A stretch of 64,000 bases of DNA from Blastomussa wellsi (taxonomy: Eukaryota > Cnidaria > Anthozoa > Scleractinia > Plerogyridae). This document shows positions 22,261 to 33,517 of this stretch, piece by piece. The notes under the pieces were generated by a model. That model worked only from the letters and a program-made list of their open reading frames with translations, did no database searches and was not told the origin of the DNA. The stretch is from the NCBI GenBank assembly GCA_947652115.1, contig OX393562.1, positions 7,695,747 through 7,759,746 of the forward strand. Direction: 5' to 3'. A program made the position numbers and the translations under genes. The number at the start of each line of letters is the position of its first letter. Positions within the stretch are counted from its first letter, which is position 1.

Positions 22261-22376
22261 CTGGTTCCCAGTGTTTTCCTTGTACTTCCGTAATTTGCAT
22301 TATTTATTGCACCCTGCTGTCTCAGAAACGCAGAGTCACCATCGTGATGGAAGTTCTTCTTTTTAGAATCAATTAA
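22261..22376 (-). CDS. FIGNL1: FIGNL1 exon: post-FxxA linker
   Basis: After CTTTTTCAG it encodes LIDSKKKNFHHDGDS, a variable stretch, and NYGSTRKTLGT. These are the counterparts of the segment between the RAD51-binding motif and the F-P-P motif in vertebrate FIGNL1. The donor is GTATGTCA. Confidence 0.82.
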
Positions 22377-22429
22377 CTGAAAAAGATGTATCATTAAAAT
22401 CTATTATTATCAATATACGAGGCCAAATT

Positions 22430-23749
22430 GAAATTCGGCCTCGTCAAAATACCCACTGTGCGGGCCGCAACGGCCCTTAAGCTAATTGGCACACGCGATG
22501 AATTTAAACCAATCAGATTACGTTCAGACCGTTTGACGGGGGAAAACCATGGAGGTACGTACAAGTGAACAGCAAGCTTTGAAGTTCAGTTTCAAACAAA
22601 ACGAATAGTTTTCAGAGAGAAAAATTCGGATTTAGACTTGAAGATAGGCTTGAAGCAAAAGCACAATCCAGAAGAAACAAAGACAAGACAATATTTTATG
22701 ACTTTATCATTTTATCGCACACAAGCAGATGCAGCAGTCCATTTCAGACATTTTGAAAAGCCAGTGGTAGCCTGTAACTTTGTGGGAAAGCCAGTGAGGT
22801 GCATGTTACAAATATTAAAACTTCTATCAAAACTACAGCCAGATCTTGAAGTGTTTCTGCTTAGTTTCAAGCAGATTTCAATCCAGACTCCTCATACATT
22901 ATTTCAGTTACTGTTAGCAAAACTTTACAAAGAAAGCATTTAAAAAGGATTTGCACTACATTTATAATAACTGTGCATCAACACAAAACAACGTTTCATT
23001 TCACCGAGGAATTTGGACATTAAAACAACAACATCAACTCTAAATCTCCGAAAATGTGCAATGACTTGGGATGGAATCATAAAGGCAATTAACGATTTCG
23101 TTATGCTTCTTTTAAGCTGTTTTCTTTGCCACAGAGGATTCTACACATCTGCTACTGTTGCTGCTCAGTCAATGAATTTATCAGTTCCATTATAGCTGAG
23201 ATACTTGTAGCGCTTACATATACTCCGTGAGGACTAATGGGAAATTGTGTCAGACCAGGTTAGTTGTAAACATATCAGTTCACATTTTCTTTGTTGTAAT
23301 TTAAAAGTTACACAACAGATTTTCAAATTTTCACATACGTGGCATTTGCATTTTTCTCCCTTAATTCTTATTATGACTAACAGTTCACTGTTACTCTCTG
23401 GCCTCATGGATTTGATGATGTTTCCTGCTCAGAGACTTTTTCTCTGGTCTGAAGAAAAACGAATTTGGCCACTCGATCCAGATGACACCATAATGTTTTC
23501 ATGGCTGGCAGTTAAAACCACAGTTTATGATTTTTAAGAACCTTAAATTTCATTCTTTAAACCTTTTTTATCATAGCAGCAAAAATTAAAACTATCAGTT
23601 GGATATCGGTTGATGTTCTCAAGGAGAACCTTTGCATATGACCGTATTTAGGGTAGCAACTCACTAGTCTTGACACTAATCCTGGCGACAGAACTACTTG
23701 TAGAGTATATGGGAGAACACTGTCAATAAATTGCCACAGCTATACTCAC
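22430..23749. other. FIGNL1 intron sequence, no gene identified
   Basis: Starts with a short palindrome (CGAGGCCAAATTGAAATTCGGCCTCG). Two open frames of about 100 codons (22638-22943, 23247-23537) show no recognisable family and are probably remnants of an unidentified repeat. Confidence 0.35.
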
Positions 23750-23863
23750 ATATTTTTGTTTTGCGGTGATAAAATCAAATGAAGCTTTACTTTCCTGCTC
23801 CACATCATCTGGACAGTTCTGTTTCTTTGAGGCCTTTCCTGACAATCTTGTATCAATATAACC
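23750..23863 (-). CDS. FIGNL1: FIGNL1 exon: RAD51-binding FxxA motif
   Basis: A 38-codon exon (GYIDTRLSGKASKKQNCPDD ... SFDFITAKQKY). F-I-T-A followed by KQKY aligns with the FxxA motif (F-K-T-A-K in human) through which FIGNL1 binds and removes RAD51 from DNA. The donor is GTGAGTAT. Phase 0 at both ends agrees with the exons on either side. Confidence 0.88.
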
Positions 23864-23907
23864 CTTCAATGAAAATACATTTGACTAAAAATCATTCAAT
23901 GTCTATA

Positions 23908-24269
23908 AAGGCTGGTTCTCACTAGCGCATAAGCATAAGCACAAGCATAAACATAAGCAAGTGAGAACACCCACGACATAATCATAAGGACATACGCACG
24001 CGCAGAATACATTTTTTCACGTAATACTCGATACCAGGTCTACTCGATGTTTAAAAACAAGATGGCTGACGTCTACAGATGTGATAGCGTCCACCATTTT
24101 GCTTGTGATACTTCCCGCAGAAGTCTGGGTCAAAGTGACAAAGCCGACATAAGAAAAACAAACATGTTCGTTTTTTCTTATGCTTATGCTTATGTCGCGG
24201 GTGTTCTCACTTTCTTATGTTATGCTTATGCTTGTGCTTATGCTTATGCGCTAGTGAGAACAGGCCTTA
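23908..24269. mobile_element. MITE with AGCATAAGC-rich termini
   Basis: GGTTCTCACTAGCGCATAAG at the left and its complement CTTATGCGCTAGTGAGAACA at the right, each followed inward by short AAGCATA/TATGCTT repeats. No transposase. Confidence 0.8.
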
Positions 24270-25465
24270 ATCGCTCACTGTTAAAGTACACCTAGAGACC
24301 AAACAAAGTGTTGCAGGTTCTAGCTGAAGTCATACAGACCCAATGCACTAGCATCAGCAAAACAAAAGTCAAGGAAGAGCCTCTCCATGTCATCAAGGTT
24401 CCCAGCACTCAAGGAGGGTGAAGAGCCAAAAAATGAAACAGTACAGACCAAGGAAATGACCAAAAGCCAACACTTCCCTGTTGACATTCTCATCACAAAT
24501 GAGTGCCCAGCTACATTTTGTGAAGTTCCAATGTACTCTGCACCTAACTGACCTAACCATACCCTGGGAACGTAATTTTGTGTTATCCAACAAGCATGTG
24601 CAATTAGACAGCCCGATATAGGCTGCTCATAATTAACTGTAAAACCTGAGGCCAGTCATACAGAGTTATGCATATTAAAAACAGCTGGCATGGCTTCATT
24701 GCTACAAAAATCCTACAATTCCTTTCCATTTGGGGATCAGTCAAGATCTCAGTCAAAAATAACTGAGATCAATTTCTTGCCATGTGCGAAACATGATATG
24801 ATAAAAGAGGACATGATTGATTTGTTGTGGATGTGTGCTTGTGTTAGCTAATGTATTCCGTGTTGTGTCTTAGAATTGTTGGCAATATAGGAGATCTACT
24901 CCTACACCATGTGTTGCTTATTGCAGGTTACCACATTCCTACTTGCAGGCTTGAAAATGCTTGACCCAAGTTACAAGATAGCAACACCATAAACACATTG
25001 CAAAAGAAATGGTCCAAACTGAAGAACATCCCTTACACAATCAATTAAATCAATTATAACCAAAGGGGAAATTTGTACACAAAGTTTTTTTAATTAAAAG
25101 TTGAAATGAACGCTGCATCTGTAGACCTTTTTCTGTTACCGGGGTAACTTTTTTGTGTATGAGTACTTTATACTACATGATCACAAAGCACAACAAAAGT
25201 TTACATTGTTTGACAAAAGCTGTAATTGATATATATGTATTTAATATATTAACTGTCAATTAAAAAACCTTTATTTGTCAACTAAATATCAACAGTAAAA
25301 AAAACCTGTAAAATAAGTATTGTATAAGCAGGTGATGTTATATTGGTCATGTTTGCGAGTACTGCAGTTTTCTAAGTGATGTTTGAATGCTAGCAATGTA
25401 AATGTATTGTAAGTAAGTTGCAATTTATAATAAAAATGTATTAAAAAAGTAATGCAAAGAAATTA
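24270..25465. other. FIGNL1 intron sequence, no gene seen
   Basis: AT-rich with no recognisable element or gene. Confidence 0.5.
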
Positions 25466-25679
25466 CAGTGCAGACACTAAAACCGTGAACACTTGACATT
25501 TATTTTTACATTTTTTGTTATGATTATCCAATGAGAGCTCTCGACATAGACCACAGGATTACTGTTTTCAGCACCTTAGAAAGCTAATTCTTCTGTCTAT
25601 ATGAATGGCTAGCATTGGATAATGGTAAAAAAAATGTAAAAATAAATGTCAAGTGTCCACGGTTCAAGTGTCCTCACTG
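25466..25679. mobile_element. Foldback MITE, TA-flanked, 214 bp
   Basis: CAGTGCAGACACTAAAACCG and the mirrored right end CGGTTCAAGTGTCCTCACTG, with arms continuing through GACATTTATTTTTACATTTT. TA is present at both borders, as for Tc1/mariner-pogo MITEs. Confidence 0.85.
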
Positions 25680-25758
25680 TATCACCTTGTAGAAATTTAC
25701 ATCAGCACAGTAAAATATAATAATAGTGAAAACGAGGCGTAGCTGGCTTGCTGCTTAC

Positions 25759-25934
25759 CTCCAGGCTTGAATCTCTTGTCACCTGATGAAATTGAAATTT
25801 ACTACTTTGAACTGCAGATATAAACTCGCTTTCTGTGGCTGGAATTGTTGATCCTCTATTAGTTAGTGTTCCATGGGCATGAACTCTTTTATCAGGATTC
25901 TGATGATCATGAACAAAATTGATTCTGTCTCCAC
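25759..25934 (-). CDS. FIGNL1: FIGNL1 exon: N-terminal disordered region
   Basis: After ATTGGTTTCAG the exon encodes a polar, low-complexity stretch (GDRINFVHDHQNPDKRVHAH ... VTRDSSLE), as expected of the long N-terminal region of FIGNL1. The donor is GTAAGCAG. It joins the FxxA exon in phase 0. Its 5' phase needs one base from the exon before, which exon 32766-33143 (ending in phase 0) cannot supply, so at least one exon between 26 and 32.7 kb is missing from this annotation. Confidence 0.8.
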
Positions 25935-26840
25935 CTGAAACCAATAAAAGAATATTAATTGAAATCATTTTTAAAAGAACAACCACTTTCAATGATTTGT
26001 AAAAAAACCGTGTCAATCTTAATCGGTTGTGAGCTCGTTTGTGCATGGCTTAACCGTATACTAGCTGGTGAGTTCCAGCAGATATTGCTGGTCATATCTG
26101 CAGGATGCACTGTAACCATAGTGTGTATGTATGGCAGAAAAATCTACATGGGATACTGATTTGAACACTGAAAAAATAGATCTAAAATATCTTTTCCTTC
26201 ACCATGTTTTGCCATCCAAAAATATGAAATTCCACTTCTGGATGGGTGTAAAATCACACAAGGTGAGAACCTGGGGCTAGTTGAGCTGTGACGTCAAAAG
26301 CAGAAAGTGCTCCAGAACTCACACAAGAAATAAACAGATGGAACAGGGAATTTACTAAGATAAATAATGCATGAATTGCCTGGAAACCAGAAAAATGTAA
26401 AATGCTGTAGCCAGACAACCAATATCTCACTGTCCACTATACCAGTGGTTCAAAATGCCCTAAATTTTGAAGTTCTTTTAGCAGTAATGATATAAAACAA
26501 GTGAATAACTTAATTTTTAAACCTAAATGACTAGTTTGATCTAACTACCGGTAATTAAAAAACCTTTGTTACAAATGATCCATACTTGAACATGGACTTG
26601 TTGCTTTCCTTTTCACTCCAGAATGTCCTGATGAACTGGGCTGTGAACACAGTGGAATGAATGAACTTCTTTAATTGACATCATAATTTAGCAGTAACTA
26701 ATGCACATGTTAGTGTGCTTTCTGAAGTTTTGTGCACCATGTCCATTTTTATCAGTCAGTAGCACTGGACCATGACCAACAGTTTATCACTCCTTTACAT
26801 GCTTAGCGGCTTTTTCCATATCAACTATAGTGGTTTTAGA
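25935..26840. other. FIGNL1 intron sequence, no gene seen
   Basis: No recognisable features. A small unfound FIGNL1 exon lies somewhere between here and 32.7 kb. Confidence 0.4.
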
Positions 26841-27371
26841 GGGGGTAAGTTTCTAAAGAAACTGTGTTGCTGTGTCGGTGAGAAGTATAACAAGATAATT
26901 TGGTTTTATCAACTGGGTTGATAATGTGAATTATCTAGTCATCTCCCTGGTGACTGATTGCAAGAACACCTTCGTGACAGAGAAAGACGACAAAAATGCA
27001 TCAAAACCGCTCGCAAGACACTTTAATCTCCCCAATCATTCTAAGCAACATATAGCAGTCTGCGGCCTTTCCCTTCATCAAGGAAGCACGGAAAGCCGCA
27101 AAACTCTACAGCAAAAATTTATTTTTTAAATTAACACTCTTAATCCTCACAGTATCAACAAATGCTTTTCATTCAACTAATTTATTCTGTTATTTTTCAT
27201 GTTACAAGGCACCAACCAATAGCGTAGCTCCATCTGTCTGTACATAAACCACACACAACCCACAATTCCTTGACTCGCTCCAACGAAGGGCTAACGTTCG
27301 AAACGTCAGCTCTCGAATCTCTTTACGGTGGCCAATTCACATTATCAGCTCGGCTCCTAAAACCAAATTAT
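26841..27371 (+). mobile_element. Penelope-like element remnant with inverted terminal fragments
   Basis: The left end carries GGTAAGTTTCTAAAGAAACTG, then an inverted piece of the terminal tail (ATAATTTGGTTTTATCAACT). The C-terminal GIY-YIG half (26926-27129) follows, then the terminal segment in forward orientation (27284-27371). This inverted-plus-direct arrangement is typical of Penelope elements. It is the same family as 1-855. Confidence 0.8.
26955..27129 (+). pseudogene. GIY-YIG endonuclease C-terminal half (Penelope)
   Basis: KDDKNASKPLARHFNLPNHS, then KQHIAVCGLSLHQGSTES and QKFIF, nearly identical to the end of the copy at 1-666. It stops early at TAA because of a point change after QKFIF. 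The GIY-YIG catalytic start is missing. Confidence 0.8.
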
Positions 27372-27581
27372 CTTATAAGGGTTTTAAATTGGTACGATGA
27401 TCAATTTTTTGCACTTTGATTTTTTAGTAGCATCATAGAGAATTCAATGCAGGACTTAAAATGCTGTTTAGCGTTTTCAAATATATTTATTAGTTTTTGG
27501 GATATTTAAGTGAAAAACGAGCGCGTCAATCTCAGATAGTGCAGAGTGTTATCTACAGCTGATCAAGTTATGTTCAACACT

Positions 27582-27787
27582 TAAGGCCATTGCAAACGAG
27601 GGCACACTGTTGTGGACACAATGTTGCTCCTTTGGAACAAACTGGGAAACAATTTTTGCAAACAAAATGTTTCTGAAAAAAAACACAGTAACATTTTTTA
27701 CGATCGCAACAAATGTTGCATGCGTAAGCAAACAGGAAACATTATTTGTGTCCACAGCAACATGTCCTCATTTGCAACGGCCTTCAG
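27582..27787. mobile_element. MITE, about 206 bp
   Basis: AAGGCCATTGCAAACGAGGG at the left and CCTCATTTGCAACGGCCTT at the right form an imperfect inverted repeat. The interior has AACAATGTTGC-type motifs shared with 11460-11680. Confidence 0.65.
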
Positions 27788-27952
27788 GATGGCCATCAAC
27801 ATAGGTGATAGTACTCAAGCAGCAATTCTATTTATTTATTTTATTTACTTCAAAACTGCAGAAAACTTTCTTTATACAAACGTGGGTTATTCAATGTTTG
27901 ATCATCCAGGTGAGGGTAGTCCTGAGAAGGGCTGTTGTCGGTGACAGTGACT

Positions 27953-27988
27953 GACGTTTCGACAACCTGAGCGGAAGTCGATCATCAG
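27953..27988 (-). ncRNA. Hammerhead ribozyme-like motif (left arm)
   Basis: On the - strand CTGATGA (27988-27982) and GAAACGTC (27960-27953) are separated by 21 nt able to form a short stem. These match the two invariant core boxes plus the cleavage triplet. One extra nucleotide separates CTGATGA from the stem. Confidence 0.5.
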
Positions 27989-28075
27989 AGTCATGTGAAA
28001 AGTTGTTTGTCAGTTGAGCTTAAGTCTGGTTCATGAAAACTGATTGGTCAGTTTAGTCGTGATGCCAAGCCTCTT

Positions 28076-28446
28076 ACATTGGAGAGACTGGTAGGAACCT
28101 CAACACAAGACTGACTGAACGCAAATGAGTGATGAGGAACTGTGACGTCAACAATCACATTGCTCAGCACGGTTGACTTACGAACCACAACATCAACTGG
28201 AACTCTGCTTACTTTTTGACATACAGCACTAACTATTTTCAACAACTGACTTTGGAAAGCTGGTTTACTAACATAGAACAGAATCCTCTCAACAGAAGCC
28301 AACAACTACCGGCACCGGACATGGACAAAACAAACATACCGAAGGACCTAACTGTACCAACAGATCAAAACCGACAAATCACGACCAACGACATCAACTA
28401 CTTGAGTCTTACAGCCAATAACATCACGGCTACACTGACCAATTAG
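28076..28446 (+). pseudogene. GIY-YIG fragment, second Penelope family
   Basis: IGETGRNLNTRLTERK at the start is the GIY-YIG helix. After a frame break it continues as FNNHIAQHG-like sequence and TYSTNYFQQLTLESWFTNIE, then QNPLNRSQQLPAP, ending at TAG 28444-28446. At least one frameshift and a stop make it inactive. Confidence 0.7.
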
Positions 28447-28500
28447 TTTTCACGAACCAGACTCATAAAATTCAACTGACAAACAACTCTTCACATGACT

Positions 28501-28535
28501 CTGATGATGACTTCAGCTCAGGTTGTCGAAACATC
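28501..28535 (+). ncRNA. Hammerhead ribozyme-like motif (right arm)
   Basis: CTGATGA (28501-28507) and GAAACATC (28528-28535) flank a short stem-forming segment (GAC/GTC). The cleavage triplet reads ATC where the left arm has GTC. Confidence 0.45.
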
Positions 28536-29119
28536 AGCCACTGTCACTGACAACAGTCCTTCCAAGAACTACCCTCACCCAGACGATCAAGCCACATGAT
28601 CAACAGTTACCCCGGGTTCAAACCATTTACTTTATCAATGCAAAAGACATGCAATCACAATACTGAACTTTGCACTAAAAGGGGAAGTGTCGATATCGAA
28701 AAAAGTCAAAATATGCCCCCTCCCCGACTAAAATCAGAGCATAAAAATGAGTGCACATTACATGTTGTGTTCCACAGCAAGGAAGAGCACAAGACATTCT
28801 TGTGTGATCCCGTATTTACGTAGTGTATCTTCCATCTTGTAGCATGCAGTACAGTAACGCAAACTAATCTTCTGCGCATACATTGGGAGCAAAGAAAGGA
28901 TAGTACCACAAGGAGGATATGGTGTTTTCTGAAACATATACATAACTTTTGATATTCAAGAAGCAGTAGTGCAGATACCTGCATTTTACATGGTGCAGTG
29001 CACACAGGTTCCTACCAACCACACCCCTCTGCAAGACTTATTAATTTATATTAATTAAACAAACATTTAAGTTTACACATTGGCGACTTAGCGGGTTAGA
29101 AGATGACAGCCCACAAAAC

Positions 29120-31080
29120 ACCATCCCAATAGTGCACTCTGAACTAAAAATGATAAAATATGCAAATGAAGAGACTGATGATGTCATCTACTCAACCCCA
29201 TTTGATATTGATTATATAAGTGGAGCAATCAACATGCTGCAGAAACCATTGAAACTTGGTGCAGAAATAGTTCTTAAGGTAGCAGACTTAGTGATGTAAT
29301 AAAATCGCATTACCATGGCAACACACTCTTTCCCAGACCCCTCGGACCTGTTTTCAATATTTTAACTAGCCTGTGTAGCAAGCGTTCCCAAGCGAGTGAA
29401 GAGCTGTTATTATCTGTTATCGTTTATCTGGCCGGTGGCACGAAAGGAACGCTTGCCCGCAAACCCCACTATTTTGAAAAACGCCCACCTATTTTTCACG
29501 GTTGAGTTCATTCATAGATTGACAGCTTGTCAAGAATTAACCAATAACATTTTTCCGGATGTAAAATTTTATTTCCTTCAAAACTCGCCACGAGTCAACT
29601 TGTCAAACCGGCGAAACTGTTGTGATGTTTGCAGAGTTTGCCGGTGTCATTTCAAAGTAAAATTTGGAACTGCATCTCAACCAGGAAAGCCCAGTTATTT
29701 CTCCTCGGAAAATCTTTCCAAACCATCGAAATGAAAATATGCATACGGAGAAAACCTTGCTGCTACTTGCAAAGCGGTTAGAGTCGAAGTTGTGGAAAAC
29801 AACAAGCTATTTTCAGAGCGTGTTTGCAGTCCTTGCGCTCGCAAAATAACAAATTTGCAGACTCTGTACGAAAACATACAGAGTTCGATAGGTAGAGAGG
29901 CTTCTGCTTGCAAAATCCCACCAAAGCAGAGCATTAACGTGACAAGCTGCTGCTCGGGAAGGCACGGAATAGCAGTCATTGTTGCAAGACTGTTTGTGTA
30001 AATTCTCCCGTCTCACAAAACGCTCCTTGGAAGACTTTATAATTCGCAGCCACTGAGCAGCCACAGTAGGCCCAGAAAGATTCTGTTAATTCAAAGTTGA
30101 GCATCAGCGATTTACCAACTGATGGGACAGTTCAAGTCAAAGAAGTGATTGTCGATTCTACCGGTAAAGTGACAGCAAGAATTCCTCACGTCACACGCAA
30201 TCATCCCAATCAAATTCGCCTCTACTACTTGATCACATATTATGCTTTGCAATGGAGAAATAATAATACTAGAAAAGTCTGTTCTTCCTTGCATATTTCT
30301 TCGCACTCCGCACGTGAAAACAAACAACTGAAAATTTTAACTCTTGCCGAATCCTGTTGGTAATACACAGACAGCTTTATTGTTAAAAAGATGACGCATT
30401 ACACTTTCTTGTTCTGGCTAAACGTATTAAAAGATGCAAGTCCCGTTGCGCTCAGCTCTGATAGAACTTCGCTCAGGCACTATTCAAAAGTCTTCCACGA
30501 TATTCTTCTGTCATTTTGATCAGTTCTGTAATCTCAAGTCACGCTCGAGTTATTTGTGTGAGAATGTTGATAACTTCTTGTCAATCAAAGTACCACGCCG
30601 GACCAATCAGAGGCCTCCATTCGTGGGCGAACAATTTTTTTCAGAATTGAGGGGTTTACGGGCAAGCGTTCCCTCTCTTCCCTTCACCCTCCCCCTTCTT
30701 TTCCCTTTTTGCTCTCTCCCCAATTTTTGCACGACCAGAAATTGCTCTTCGCTCGGGCAGGAACGCTTGCTATGCAGGCTATATTTTAACGCAAGTAGTC
30801 TGCCTAAGACCCTTATATGTTTGCTACATCAGTGTGGAGGTCTGGAACCCAATATGTTGCAATGGTAACATAATTGATAGTCTCATATTGTAGAACAAAT
30901 CTAGTAGTCTTGGTGCCAAGAATCAAACAGTTTTTATACACATTGGTTGAGATACCTCAATGTCACAAATACGATTAAAATTAAGTTGAGTGTATGTTGT
31001 TGTCACTTAGCTAATTTGCATATTTTAAAAAATTGAATATCTCTAGAACGAAAAGAGACATTTAAAAAATGTAAGCGGCA
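29120..31080. mobile_element. Decayed element split by a later 1.4-kb insertion
   Basis: Left part (ATAAAATATGCAAATGAAGAG, near 29153) and right part (GCTAATTTGCATATTTTAAA, near 31011) are inverted relatives of each other and of the TTAA-flanked element at 11881-12457. The element at 29367-30781 interrupts them. Confidence 0.5.
29367..30781. mobile_element. DNA transposon with 9-bp target duplication, 1415 bp
   Basis: TAGCCTGTGTAGCAAGCGTT at the left and AACGCTTGCTATGCAGGCTA at the right are flanked by identical TATTTTAAC (29358-29366 and 30782-30790). A 9-bp duplication suggests a Mutator-like mechanism. The interior keeps broken coding pieces with paired cysteines (CDVCRVCRCHFK at about 29616, VCSPCARKITNL at about 29822), probably the DNA-binding N-terminus of a lost transposase. 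No catalytic domain was seen. Confidence 0.8.
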
Positions 31081-32765
31081 GTTAATAATAAATTAGTAAT
31101 TAACTGACTCTGGTCACTCACGGGTGGAAATGAACCCTGCAATCACCCAAAGGAATTTGGACCTTAGCCAGTCTGCAGAAGCAACTACAATGAGTGATGT
31201 TATTTTCAAATCATCAGTTCTCATTGGACACTTTGTCTCAAATACGTTGAATAATTTTTACCCCATCTTCTTCAAGTGCAATTTAATTAACTTTGTGACT
31301 GACTGTAGCTACAAGCAACAAATGTTAAAAACAAACATAGAGTTGATAAAGCAATAATTTATCTTTTCTATACCAGTTCTAAATGTGCTATATTTGTTCT
31401 TAAAATGGCAGAGTGTTGTGGGTTTCAGTTTCTTGTCAGACAATTATGTCAGAAAAAGTTACACTGCAAAGAATCCAGAAATTTTGCCGGTTGTTGCCAT
31501 TACCGTGAAAACCCAGTTAAATGCAGTGCATGCATACATGTTGTCAAAAAATGAGATTTAATGCTTTTTGGCTTTCTCTGAAATGTGCATATTCCCTATG
31601 AACATATATGTTGTGGTTCAATTAAATTTGTATCCTTAATTGAATTTTTATTCCCTTTTGTTTCAAACTCATTATCACACATTACCATGCCAAAAAAAAA
31701 TGTAAAAATGGAACCAAGGACAAAATTGAATCACAACAATACATATACAAAACCAAGGCATGTTTATATCCAGTCATGTTACCACGGCACCTACGTCAAT
31801 TTATGGAAGTCAACCCTTTTTATAAATTATGTTTTGCCATTTTCAGGGTCTCTGGGATGGAGGAAATTAATTAGTTTTTTTTTAATCAAAGAAAATGAGG
31901 ATAAAATCACCAGAATTTGGATAGATCACAAAGAGACAACAGTGGCATAGAAAAATGAAACTTTACTCTTTGGACACTTCAATCGACCTTCTTACAGGGT
32001 TGTCCCTAACGGCAGGCAGCGAGCAGAATTAACCAGCAACTTGGTTCGTTTGTGCCAGCTACTTTAAATTTGTGATTTTTTTATTCCAATACACTAGCAT
32101 TCATGCCAACTCTCCCGGATAATCCAGGAGCCTCCAGAACAGAATGAATCTCATGGTCTCTCATACAGGTCACCAAAGCTCCCGGATCTGAAGGAAAATG
32201 CTTAAATAGTTTTTACTCTTACTTTGGCCGATTTTGTGAAGAAATTTTGTAATATTTGACGCATTTTTGTGGATGAATTGGCAGTGCTCTATTTTTAACT
32301 CTGTTTGGAGGGCTGAAGGTTGGCATCTCTGCACTAGTGTTCTCCTTATCAGGCAGTAACCGGAAACATTTACCACCCGTAGCAAAACTGGCCTGAAAAT
32401 GATAAGATACATGTATCTTGATTCACTGTGATTCACTGGAATTTCTTTAGTTTACTGGTTTGAAAAGTTGTTTTATCTGCTGTGCTGAAAATAAGGAATA
32501 ACAATGAACACTGGCGCAAATATATGAAAATGATAATCACCATCCGGCTGCTTCCAATTTTATGCCAGCTACTTCAAATGTTGTGGACAACCCTGCTTCT
32601 TATTTTGTAATTAAAAGGTACAATACTTTACAGATTCCAGGAGACTAGAACACATCAGATTCTTAAAGTGTTATTTTCTATGAATGCACAGCCTGAGAGA
32701 AGAGGGTGAAAATAAGTTTGTAACTGAGGTTACTGGACTGGACTGAACACAACAAATTTTCTTAC
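31081..32765. other. FIGNL1 intron sequence, no gene seen
   Basis: AT-rich. It contains decayed repeats and no recognisable gene. Confidence 0.4.
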
Positions 32766-33143
32766 CAGCTCCTTAATGTTTCCACTTCCCATAGAAACGT
32801 TCTCACCAATATCTTTATAACTGAACTTGCTATAAAATGGTGCATGTCCTTGGCTTTGAACTGAAGTACTTGTTAATGATTTGCCAGGACTTACAGGGCC
32901 CAACGTCTCTTTCCGACTACTGGTTATGACATCATTCATCTTAAGCTGGCTGCTAAAATTGGGCAAACTTGTAGAACAGTGAGTTACATCAGAAACTGAA
33001 CTGTTCTCAGACTTTTTGCTGTGTTCTCTAATTGGAGAGCATTGGCCATGCTGTGAGGGTGGATTATTCAAAGGGGCACATTCTCCATAAGCTGAGGAAT
33101 CTCCCTGAGGATTTTTCTCTTCAAATTGTTCTCCTTTAGAAGC
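32766..33143 (-). CDS. FIGNL1: Probable FIGNL1 exon: N-terminal Ser/Thr-rich region
   Basis: A 126-codon open exon between TTACTAG and donor GTAAGAAA, phase 0 at both ends. It encodes a polar, Ser-rich disordered segment (ASKGEQFEEKNPQGDSSAYG ... NIKEL). Strand, position and composition fit the N-terminal region of FIGNL1, but that region is poorly conserved, so membership is inferred from context. It cannot join exon 25759-25934 directly because of phase. Confidence 0.6.
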
Positions 33144-33517
33144 CTAGTAATAAGAAGAAATTTATAGTAGTTCATGTGTAAGTGTTAATGAACAAACATG
33201 CAAGTCACTATTATTTTTTCAGGTTTTTCTAAAATACCCACTTTTCAACAAATCAAAACCATTTACCACCATAATTAAATTTTTACCACAAACCCAAATC
33301 AGCATCTACACTGTACTAATATGACCCAGGAGGTTCATTAAGGCTGGGCACCGGGCAAATTGACCATCTGTAAATGAGACTTAGCCATGATTTTACCTGG
33401 CTGCTTTCATCTTCTCTACTTACTTTCTTTTATAAGAAAAACTAAGGATGCCGGGCTGAAAAAACTTACTGACCTCCTGCAAAAAACTTCACGAAACCTG
33501 TCTACCACAACATCATC

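Larger units (their letters stand above)
27893..28603 (+). mobile_element. Second Penelope-like family: inverted arms around a GIY-YIG remnant
   Basis: Arms at 27893-28063 and 28425-28603 are long inverted copies of each other, about 170 bp, each with a hammerhead-like motif pointing outward. Between them lies a GIY-YIG fragment (28076-28446). The family differs from the one at 1-855. Confidence 0.8.
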
